Assembly (NCBI GenBank): GCA_013154075.1
Contig: JAADDG010000195.1
Span: forward strand, 1 to 5,030
DNA length: 5,030 nucleotides
Direction of reading: 5' to 3'
From: Campylobacterota bacterium
Lineage (GTDB): Bacteria; Campylobacterota; Campylobacteria; Campylobacterales; JAADDG01
Below, piece after piece: positions 1-5,025 of this stretch. Numbering within the stretch: the stretch's first letter is position 1; every line of letters begins with the position of its first letter. The notes beneath the pieces are model-generated. The model was not told where the DNA came from and searched no databases. It was given only the letters and a program-made list of their open reading frames with translations. A program made the translations under genes and the position numbers.

Positions 1-1
1 A

Positions 2-763
2 AATTTGAAAGACTTTCTAATAGACGGCCAAGTTACCGAGACACGAAGCTATTTAAGATGGGAAGATCCGATACTCGTCAAAAACGGAGAGGGGCGTATA
101 GCTCCCGCAATTCCGGGATGTCAGACGGTAGTGACGGTGATAGGCAAAGAGGGAAAGGCCATTTTGCAAAACTACGCTTTCAAAACTAAAGACAACGGCC
201 AAGAAGTGGTGGCTCTCGACGTAGCTCCCGTTCACTCTCACACCGTTCAAAAAAATTCAAGAAGCTGTGAAAGCTGTCATAACAACCCAAAATCTATGGG
301 TTTTGGAATAAACGGAGGCAAGATATTCGCAAATCCGGGAGAGACTTTGATCGTAGATTTGATGACGGCGGACGGGAAAGTCATACCCAAAAAATTCACT
401 ATCCAAAAACCGGCAATCAAAAACGTAAATTTCGACTGGTCTAAAATCATTGACGAAAACGACACTCAACTGCAAACGGTAGGCCACCATTGGAGTCTAT
501 CGAGAGCATTAAACCAAAACGAGCTCTCCAAACTTGATAGAAGAGGCGTTTGCCTAAGCTGTCATCAGAGTATGCCAAATAGAGATCTTGCCGTATCTTT
601 GATGATTCATATAGCACAGACGGCCGGAATCGATATAAACAACGATACCCACAAAAAAATCATCCATAAAAATCTTCTTCTATCGGCTTGGATTCAAGTA
701 GTTGCGGGAGTGCTATTGATTTTGGGAGTAATCTATTGGCTTTATAGAAGAAAAAGATCCTAA
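2..763 (+). CDS. Multiheme c-type cytochrome, membrane-anchored, C-terminal part (5' end outside window)
   Basis: The reading frame is open to the left edge, so this is the 3' part of a larger gene; the TTG at 5 is not a credible start, since no signal peptide follows it. Numbering from that TTG, two haem-binding CxxCH sites are visible: CESCH at residues 88-92 and CLSCH at 183-187. Several other histidines (77, 79, 161, 162, 202) could be distal haem ligands. Residues about 225-246 form one hydrophobic helix followed by a basic YRRKRS tail, which predicts a periplasmic domain held by a C-terminal inner-membrane anchor with its tail in the cytoplasm. Family knowledge: such proteins carry electrons between the quinone pool or dehydrogenases and periplasmic reductases. 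The pattern of an early PGCQ segment followed by RSCESCH resembles large multiheme cytochromes, but I cannot name the subfamily or substrate. More haem sites probably lie upstream. Confidence 0.85.
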   Translation, partial: NLKDFLIDGQVTETRSYLRWEDPILVKNGEGRIAPAIPGCQTVVTVIGKEGKAILQNYAFKTKDNGQEVVALDVAPVHSHTVQKNSRSCESCHNNPKSMGFGINGGKIFANPGETLIVDLMTADGKVIPKKFTIQKPAIKNVNFDWSKIIDENDTQLQTVGHHWSLSRALNQNELSKLDRRGVCLSCHQSMPNRDLAVSLMIHIAQTAGIDINNDTHKKIIHKNLLLSAWIQVVAGVLLILGVIYWLYRRKRS

Positions 764-775
764 ACAACTTTTTCA

Positions 776-826
776 AACCCTAAGCCGATTTGTGCTATCA
801 TCTTGGAAAACAAACGGCTGAGGGTT
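776..826 (+). repeat. Inverted repeat spanning promoter and ribosome binding site
   Basis: The left arm AACCCTAAGCCG (776-787) and right arm CGGCTGAGGGTT (815-826) pair at 11 of 12 positions, with one A-G mismatch (782/820) and a 27-base loop. The right arm contains the GAGGG Shine-Dalgarno-like motif (820-824) and ends immediately before the ATG at 827. The loop holds the -10 element. No T-run follows, so this is not an intrinsic terminator. It could fold in read-through RNA and hide the ribosome binding site, or act as a split operator (arm centres about 39 bp apart). Confidence 0.6.
793..801 (+). promoter_or_regulatory. Extended -10 promoter for the 93-residue membrane protein gene
   Basis: TGC followed by TATCAT (796-801) is an extended -10 element, preceded by a short T-rich stretch (GATTT), a common form of housekeeping promoter in Campylobacterota. 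No -35 element is evident. Transcription would begin near 808, about 19 bases before the ATG at 827, and after the TTG at 803. This is the main reason for preferring the later start. The element sits inside the loop of the inverted repeat 776-826. Confidence 0.6.
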
Positions 827-1108
827 ATGAAAAAGTATCTCCTTATTCTCTCTTTTATTTCAGTATTTTTATATATTTGGGCTTTAAGCGTAATACTTCA
901 AACTTTCATCGTCCATCCCGATATTTTAAGCTTCCCCGAACACGCGGTTAGATCTTTGCTGTTTATTTTCATAGCCTATATGTTTTCCACATTAAGCGGA
1001 CTGATTATGGCGGTACTTTTCAATAAAAAGTTCTATATGAAACTCTTTTCATTTTTAATTTTTCTACTATTTTTTACCTTTATAGGGGCCAAATCCTTTT
1101 TTGGATAA
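827..1108 (+). CDS. Small three-helix membrane protein, function unknown
   Basis: I do not recognise this 93-residue protein. It begins MKKYLLILSF and has three strongly hydrophobic segments at about residues 4-27, 42-65 and 70-88, separated by a short polar stretch (HPDILSFPEHAVR) and a KK pair, so it is probably an inner-membrane protein. The first segment could instead be read as a signal anchor. No enzyme motif, cysteine pair or conserved metal ligand set is visible. A TTG at 803 would add eight residues, but it has no ribosome binding site and probably lies upstream of the transcription start predicted from the -10 at 793-801; the ATG at 827 has GAGGG two bases upstream, a rather tight spacing. 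It follows the cytochrome gene by 63 bases on the same strand, but the separate promoter and inverted repeat suggest independent expression. Confidence 0.65.
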   Translation: MKKYLLILSFISVFLYIWALSVILQTFIVHPDILSFPEHAVRSLLFIFIAYMFSTLSGLIMAVLFNKKFYMKLFSFLIFLLFFTFIGAKSFFG

Positions 1109-1139
1109 AAAGCTAAACAAAACTTTCCCTCCAACGATA

Positions 1140-1157
1140 TTTAATATTAGTATTAAA
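1140..1157. repeat. AT-only palindrome upstream of the cysteine synthase promoter
   Basis: TTTAATA (1140-1146) and TATTAAA (1151-1157) form a perfect 7-bp dyad with a 4-base spacer. It lies immediately upstream of the extended -10 at 1165-1173 and overlaps where a -35 would fall, a position suited to a repressor or activator. Because the arms contain no G or C and the region is AT-rich, chance occurrence is a real possibility. Confidence 0.35.
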
Positions 1158-1164
1158 AAAATAA

Positions 1165-1173
1165 TGTAATAAT
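1165..1173 (+). promoter_or_regulatory. Candidate extended -10 promoter for cysteine synthase gene
   Basis: TGT followed by AATAAT (1168-1173) matches an extended -10 with five of six hexamer bases, although the usually conserved first T is replaced by A. Transcription would begin near 1180, giving a leader of about 20 bases that contains the AGGAG at 1191-1195. Confidence 0.45.
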
Positions 1174-1190
1174 ACGCATAAAGTTTCTTT

Positions 1191-1195
1191 AGGAG
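1191..1195 (+). promoter_or_regulatory. Ribosome binding site that fixes a TTG start
   Basis: AGGAG lies six bases before the TTG at 1202. No in-frame ATG is near, and the protein from this TTG aligns with the expected N-terminus of the family (LEDLIGNTPLL), so the non-ATG start is well supported. Confidence 0.8.
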
Positions 1196-1201
1196 TCTGC
1201 T

Positions 1202-2257
1202 TTGGAAAAGAAAATCGCCGCACTGGAAGATCTTATAGGAAATACCCCTCTTTTGGAGATCGAATTTCTATATAAAAACGAAAAGAGAAAAATTTATGCA
1301 AAAGCCGAATATTTCTCTCTTACGGGAAGTATCAAAGACAGAATGGCACTTCATATCATCAAAAAGGCCTACGCAAAAGGCGAAATCAAACCCGGATACG
1401 TAATAGCCGAAGCTACCAGCGGAAATACGGGAATATCGTTCGCAGCCATCGGAAGGGCTCTCGGGCACAGAGTAATAATCTTTATGCCAAATTGGATGAG
1501 CGAAGAGAGAGTGAAGCTTATAAAAAGCTTCGGAGCGGAAATCCACCTTGTGGATAAAAAAGAGGGAGGCTTTATAGGAAGCATCAACAAAACCGAAGAG
1601 ATGGCCGCAAAGATGGATAACGTCTTTTTGCCAAGACAATTTTCGAACATCGACAATATAGAAGCGCACTACTCTCTAATAGGCCCCGAAATTTGGCAAC
1701 AGATGGAAGATCTCGGGGTAGTTCCGGACGCCTTCGTAGCCGGAGTTGGAACGGGCGGAACCATAATGGGAACCGGAGAATACCTAAAAGAGAAAAATCC
1801 CGATATCAAACTCCATCCGGTAGAACCGGCAAGCTCTCCTACACTCTCTACGGGACACAAAGTAGGCTTTCACAGAATAGAGGGTATTTCGGACGAATTT
1901 ATCCCTTCAATCCTTAGAATGTGCGACCTTGACGAAGTTTTGGCGGTAGATGACGGAGATGCCATAATTATGGCCCAAAAACTTGCAAGAGAGCTTGGAA
2001 TAGGAGTGGGAATATCTTCGGGAGCCAACTTTTTAGCCTCTCTTTTGGCTCAAGAGAAATTATCTCCAGACGCAAATGTAGTTACGGTTTTTGCGGACGA
2101 CAACAAAAAATATCTCTCTACCGATCTTTTTAAAGAAGAGCCTCTAAAAGATCATTACCTATCTAAGGATATAAAACTTTTAAGCGTAAAAGGAGTTAGG
2201 ATCAAAAAACCCGTAGAGCACAAAAAAATGACGGCTTTTTGCGAATCGGAAGCTTAG
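1202..2257 (+). CDS. PLP-dependent cysteine synthase family protein
   Basis: A 351-residue fold-type II PLP enzyme of the CysK/CysM/CBS family, which is cytoplasmic and normally makes L-cysteine from O-acetylserine (or a related activated serine) and sulfide. Visible hallmarks are IGNTPLL (12-18), the PLP-binding lysine K45 in TGSIKDR, the TSGNTG substrate loop (72-77), the phosphate-binding GTGGT loop (183-187), the GHK-HRIEGI active-site segment (218-229) and ISSGAN (271-276). The family core ends near ADDNKKYLSTDLF (298-310); a further 40 or so lysine-rich residues follow, making the protein longer than typical CysK/CysM (about 300-320). The start is TTG with AGGAG six bases upstream. The gene has its own promoter region and ends in a 4-bp tail-to-tail overlap with pseB. 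Substrate choice (O-acetylserine, O-phosphoserine or homocysteine plus serine) cannot be settled from sequence, so I assign no symbol. Confidence 0.9.
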   Translation: MEKKIAALEDLIGNTPLLEIEFLYKNEKRKIYAKAEYFSLTGSIKDRMALHIIKKAYAKGEIKPGYVIAEATSGNTGISFAAIGRALGHRVIIFMPNWMSEERVKLIKSFGAEIHLVDKKEGGFIGSINKTEEMAAKMDNVFLPRQFSNIDNIEAHYSLIGPEIWQQMEDLGVVPDAFVAGVGTGGTIMGTGEYLKEKNPDIKLHPVEPASSPTLSTGHKVGFHRIEGISDEFIPSILRMCDLDEVLAVDDGDAIIMAQKLARELGIGVGISSGANFLASLLAQEKLSPDANVVTVFADDNKKYLSTDLFKEEPLKDHYLSKDIKLLSVKGVRIKKPVEHKKMTAFCESEA

Positions 2258-2276
2258 ACTTTAAAGCCCATTTTTT
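2222..2276. terminator. Candidate bidirectional terminator inside two convergent gene ends
   Basis: GGCTTT (2233-2238) pairs with AAAGCC (2263-2268) across a 24-base loop. Reading rightward the stem is followed, after CA, by six T (2271-2276). Reading leftward it is followed, after four bases, by seven T (the A-run 2222-2228). The loop holds an imperfect inner dyad (TTGCGA / TCGGAA). The symmetry suits a shared terminator for the two convergent genes, but the stem is only six pairs and the loop is large, so this is tentative. Confidence 0.35.
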
Positions 2277-3258
2277 CTATCTTTTTCAAAAACTCCTCTT
2301 TCGATAAGATCCAATCGTTTTTATCCGAACTATACTCAAATCCGTAGGGCACTTTCCTGCCCTCCTCTCCCAAAGCGTTCTTGCCAAAATTTTTAGATTC
2401 GCTAAATTTAATAGTAGGCTCTATCACAAAATGATCTTCAAATTCCCACGTAAGATGACTCTCATCCGCCGGACACATCACCTCATGCAGTTTCTCTCCC
2501 GCTCTTATGCCTATGATTTTTATAGGGAGATTCGGAGCCATAGCCTTTGCCAAATCAACTATTTTCATAGAGGGAATTTTGGGAACGAAAATCTCGCCCC
2601 CTTGCATTCTCTCGAAATTTTTCAAAACAAACTCCACTCCCTCTTCCAAAGTGATCAAAAATCTCGTCATTCTCTCATCGGTTACCGGCAACTCCTTGGC
2701 CCCCTCTTTTATCAATTTGGCAAAATACGGTACCACGGAACCTCTGCTTCCTATCACGTTTCCATATCTAACTACGCTAAAAGAGGTCTCTTTATCCGAA
2801 ACAAGATTGTTTGCCGCTACAAAGAGCTTATCGGAAGCCAACTTGGTAGCTCCGTATAAGCTTATGGGACTTGCGGCTTTATCGGTAGATAGAGCTATAA
2901 CCTTCTTGACTCCCGTCTCCATAGCGGCATTTATCACGTTTTCGGCTCCATGAACGTTTGTCTTTATGCATTCGATCGGATTATATTCGGCTATCGGGAC
3001 ATGCTTCAAAGCGGCCGCGTGTACCACGAAATCCACCCCTCTCATAGCCACTTTCAATCTCTCTTTGTCCCTTACGTCCCCTATAAAATAGCGCATACAG
3101 GGATCGTTAAATTCTTGAGCCATTTCATACTGTTTAAGTTCGTCTCTTGAGAAAATTATCAATCTTTTAGGTTTATATTTTTTTAAAACCATTTCGGTAA
3201 ATTTCTTTCCAAAACTTCCCGTTCCACCCGTTACAAGAATATCTTTACCGTTAAACAT
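2254..3258 (-). CDS. pseB: UDP-N-acetylglucosamine 4,6-dehydratase (inverting), PseB
   Basis: This 334-residue protein matches PseB/FlaA1, the first enzyme of CMP-pseudaminic acid synthesis. It removes water from UDP-GlcNAc and inverts C5, using tightly bound NADP. It is an extended short-chain dehydrogenase: Rossmann motif TGGTGSFG (10-17), DVRD (61-64), HAAALKHVP (80-88), STDKA (124-128), YGATK (135-139) and RYGNVIGSRGS (164-174). D126, K127, Y135 and K139 correspond, with a constant offset of six, to the catalytic residues known for the Helicobacter enzyme (D132, K133, Y141, K145), and the length is close to that enzyme. The start ATG at 3258 has AAGGA five bases upstream. Pseudaminic acid decorates flagellin and other surface glycans. 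No other pse gene is in the window: upstream is a purine permease, and downstream the gene overlaps the convergent cysteine synthase gene. Confidence 0.95.
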   Translation of the reverse strand: MFNGKDILVTGGTGSFGKKFTEMVLKKYKPKRLIIFSRDELKQYEMAQEFNDPCMRYFIGDVRDKERLKVAMRGVDFVVHAAALKHVPIAEYNPIECIKTNVHGAENVINAAMETGVKKVIALSTDKAASPISLYGATKLASDKLFVAANNLVSDKETSFSVVRYGNVIGSRGSVVPYFAKLIKEGAKELPVTDERMTRFLITLEEGVEFVLKNFERMQGGEIFVPKIPSMKIVDLAKAMAPNLPIKIIGIRAGEKLHEVMCPADESHLTWEFEDHFVIEPTIKFSESKNFGKNALGEEGRKVPYGFEYSSDKNDWILSKEEFLKKIEKMGFKV

Positions 3259-3293
3259 TCTATTCCTTAAAATATATTTAATTTTTATAGCGC

Positions 3294-3299
3294 ATTATA
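3294..3299 (-). promoter_or_regulatory. -10 promoter element for pseB
   Basis: On the minus strand a perfect TATAAT follows a TTTTTTG stretch, the typical Campylobacterota housekeeping promoter form. Transcription would begin near 3287, giving a leader of about 28 bases that contains the AAGGA at 3264-3268. A second TATAAA lies exactly 10 bp downstream (3284-3289) and could be an alternative. No flagellar sigma-54 (GG-N10-GC) or sigma-28 pattern is apparent, suggesting constitutive expression. Confidence 0.65.
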
Positions 3300-3328
3300 A
3301 CAAAAAAGAGTTAAGCTTAAAATTTCAA

Positions 3329-4618
3329 TCAATGAAAAATAAACCCCAAAAGTCCGATAAAAGCCAAAAGAGCTATTTTAAAATCAAGCTTCTCCCTCTC
3401 CATCTTCAAAAGCTCTAAAATAAAATATCCTAAAAATCCCGCACTAAGACCGAGAGTTATGGAATAGGTAAGCGGCATCAAAAATATCGTCAAAAAAGAG
3501 CTTATAAGAATAGTGGAGTCTTTAAAATCTATATTTCTTATCTCACTAAACATCAAAACCCCTACCATTACCAAAATAGCGTATATGGCACTTGGAGGAA
3601 CGGCTTTGAAAACGGGTAGGAAAAACATCGTAACGAAAAACATCACCCCGCAAACCACCGCCGTAAGACCGCTTCTTCCTCCCTCTTCCACTCCCGCGGC
3701 GGACTCTATAAAAGAGGTGGTCGTAGAAGTCCCCAAAGATGCCCCTATAACGGTAGCTGCGGCATCGGCTTCCAAAGTCTTTTGAAGATCGTTCTCTCCC
3801 TTCTTAAATAGTCCCGCTCTCAAACCTATTCCCGCCAAAGTTCCCACCGTATCGAACATATCGGTAATCAAAAAAGTGATTATGACCGGAAGTAAAGAGA
3901 GCTTCAAGACGGATATCAGATCGAATTTGAAAGCTATAGGAGCTATCGAAGCGGGATAAGAGACAAAAGAATCGGGAAATTTCATATCGGTAAAAATCCA
4001 AGCCGTTAAAGAGGTCAATAAAATAAAGATCAAAAAAGCCCCCTTAACTTTTTTGGAATAGAGATACGCCGCACTTAAAAAACCGAAAATCCCCAAAAGA
4101 GTCTTATCGGATCCAATATCTCCCAAAGTAACGAGAGTAGCTTTATCCCCCGCTATAAATCCCATCCCTTCAAGTCCTATAAAAGCTATAAAAAGCCCTA
4201 TTCCCGCACTTATCGCCCTTCTCAAATCGATAGGAACACTCTCTAAAACCCAAACTCTAAACCTTGTCAAAGACAAAATCAAAAAAATAAGCCCGGAAAT
4301 CATCACTACACCCAAAGCGCTCTGCCAAGGAATTCCCATTCCCTTTACAAGTCCGAAAGTAAAATAGGCATTAAGCCCCATTCCGACACTCATAGCGATA
4401 GGAGTATTCGACCAAAGACCGTTCAAAATAGTGGCTATCATAGTAACCAAAGCGGTAGCGGTGATCAAAGCCTCATACGGCATTCCGGCCAAACTCATAA
4501 TGGAAGCGTTTACCGGAACTATATAAACCATGGCCAAAAAGGTGGTGACTCCGGCTCTAAATTCCGTTTTTAAATCCGTATTTTTCTCTTTTAGTTTAAA
4601 AAAGCTCTCGATACCCAT
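3329..4618 (-). CDS. Purine nucleobase permease, NCS2 / AzgA-PbuG family
   Basis: A 429-residue, highly hydrophobic inner-membrane transporter of the AzgA/PbuG branch of the NCS2 family, which imports adenine, guanine or hypoxanthine by proton symport. It starts with the family's N-terminal pattern (FFKLKEKNTDLKTEFRAGVTTFLAM), then shows NTPIAMSVGMGLNAYF (71-86), DMFDTVGTLAG (253-263) and the signature GTSTTTSFIES followed by AGVEEGGRSGLTAV (296-321). The last two segments hold the substrate- and proton-handling residues in this fold (D253, D256 and E305 are candidates). The length equals the usual 430-450 and the protein appears intact. The ATG at 4618 has AAGGG six bases upstream. The exact purine cannot be told from sequence. 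No purine salvage enzyme is adjacent; pseB lies 70 bases downstream but has its own promoter. I see no purine riboswitch upstream. Confidence 0.93.
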   Translation of the reverse strand: MGIESFFKLKEKNTDLKTEFRAGVTTFLAMVYIVPVNASIMSLAGMPYEALITATALVTMIATILNGLWSNTPIAMSVGMGLNAYFTFGLVKGMGIPWQSALGVVMISGLIFLILSLTRFRVWVLESVPIDLRRAISAGIGLFIAFIGLEGMGFIAGDKATLVTLGDIGSDKTLLGIFGFLSAAYLYSKKVKGAFLIFILLTSLTAWIFTDMKFPDSFVSYPASIAPIAFKFDLISVLKLSLLPVIITFLITDMFDTVGTLAGIGLRAGLFKKGENDLQKTLEADAAATVIGASLGTSTTTSFIESAAGVEEGGRSGLTAVVCGVMFFVTMFFLPVFKAVPPSAIYAILVMVGVLMFSEIRNIDFKDSTILISSFLTIFLMPLTYSITLGLSAGFLGYFILELLKMEREKLDFKIALLAFIGLLGFIFH

Positions 4619-4637
4619 CCTACGCCCTTTTTAAATT

Positions 4638-4643
4638 TTTATA
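4638..4643 (-). promoter_or_regulatory. Possible -10 element for the permease gene
   Basis: Minus-strand TATAAA, preceded by TTTAGA, lies 20 bases before the ATG. It would place the transcription start near 4631, leaving a very short leader that just includes the AAGGG at 4625-4629. The whole region 4631-4680 is AT-rich and other -10-like hexamers (for example TATATT at 4675-4680) are possible, so the exact site is uncertain. Confidence 0.35.
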
Positions 4644-4688
4644 TCTAAATAAAATTTATCAAAATATCTCTTGAAATATATTGAAGTC

Positions 4689-4708
4689 AGTTGCAGAAAG
4701 TTGCAGAA
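4689..4708. repeat. Tandem 10-bp direct repeat upstream of the permease gene
   Basis: AGTTGCAGAA occurs twice with no gap (4689-4698 and 4699-4708). The 10-bp period places both copies on about the same face of the helix, as expected for a pair of protein-binding half-sites. It lies 71-90 bases upstream of the permease ATG and just past the terminator of the Sel1 gene, and is more GC-rich than its surroundings. Confidence 0.5.
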
Positions 4709-4714
4709 ACAGAG

Positions 4715-4754
4715 AAAAATATAAAAAGAGCAAAGAGTAAAAACTACTCTTTGC
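4715..4754 (-). terminator. Rho-independent terminator of the Sel1-repeat gene
   Basis: On the minus strand GCAAAGAGTA (4754-4745) and TACTCTTTGC (4739-4730) form a perfect 10-bp stem with a 5-base GTTTT loop, followed directly by TCTTTTTATATTTTT. The plus strand has no T-run after the stem, so it works in one direction. The upstream arm is built from the last sense codons (TGC AAA GAG) and the TAG stop of the Sel1 gene. Confidence 0.85.
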
Positions 4755-5019
4755 AAAAGATAGAGGTTCTTTGAGTGAGACTCCCAAGAGCGTATTTGGC
4801 ATCCAGGCTTCCCGCTTTATCCGCCTTTTTCCAATATTTGATCCCAAGCTCTTCATCCTTATCCACTCCATACCCTTCAAAATAGATAAGTCCTATATAA
4901 TAAAGAGCGTCGGGATCGTTTTTGGCTTTGGCTATCTTTTTAAAAATCTCCAAAGCCTCTACAAACTTATCCTCTTCAAAAAGAGCTTCCGCTCTCTCAA
5001 ACTCCTTTATGACATCCAT
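4744..5019 (-). CDS. Small Sel1-repeat (TPR-like) protein
   Basis: A 91-residue soluble helical-repeat protein without a signal peptide, so probably cytoplasmic, unlike the secreted Sel1 proteins (Hcp) of Helicobacter. Residues about 4-32 form a TPR-like helix pair (FERAEALFEEDKFVEALEIF), and residues about 36-71 form one good Sel1 repeat (DALYYIGLIYFEGYGV, then GIKYWKKADKAG). A further repeat begins at 72 (SLDAKYALGSL) but stops after its first helix, followed by the polar tail TQRTSIFCKE. Such repeats bind other proteins; the partner is unknown. I chose the ATG at 5019, with AGAGG six bases upstream, over the adjacent in-frame TTG at 5022, which would be only three bases from that site. The gene ends in its own terminator hairpin. 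The other reading frames after LGSL do not continue the repeat, so a frameshift is not evident. Confidence 0.8.
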   Translation of the reverse strand: MDVIKEFERAEALFEEDKFVEALEIFKKIAKAKNDPDALYYIGLIYFEGYGVDKDEELGIKYWKKADKAGSLDAKYALGSLTQRTSIFCKE

Positions 5020-5025
5020 CAAACA

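Noticed and set aside
803..826. TTG start at 803 for the small membrane protein, adding eight residues
   Set aside because: It has no ribosome binding site and lies only two bases after the -10 hexamer, upstream of the transcription start expected near 808. The ATG at 827 is preferred.
1089..1104. CCAAA / TTTGG hairpin at the end of the small membrane protein gene as a terminator
   Set aside because: Only five pairs, a short T-rich loop and no T-run after the stem (an A-rich stretch follows).
1120..1186. AAACTTT (1120-1126) and AAAGTTT (1180-1186) as an attenuator stem, with CTCC (1129-1132) complementary to the AGGAG ribosome binding site
   Set aside because: The two pairings cannot nest in one hairpin, the spacing is long, and the left parts lie upstream of the predicted transcription start.
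1268..1669. Long open frames antisense to the cysteine synthase gene, and similar frames opposite pseB and the permease
   Set aside because: They mirror the codon structure of well-supported genes on the other strand, lack family motifs and have no convincing start signals.
3285..3300. TTATA / TATAA dyad over the pseB -10 as an operator
   Set aside because: The arms are simply two TATA-like hexamers in an AT-rich promoter; five-base AT arms are expected by chance.
3311..3320. Palindrome TTAAGCTTAA between the permease and pseB, as a permease terminator
   Set aside because: It has no loop and is AT-rich; although CTCTTTTTT follows on the minus strand, a stable hairpin cannot form. The T-run is better explained as part of the pseB promoter.
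4619..4743. Purine riboswitch upstream of the permease
   Set aside because: The space is taken up by the Sel1 terminator, the tandem repeat and AT-rich promoter DNA; no three-way junction with conserved loop sequences is apparent.
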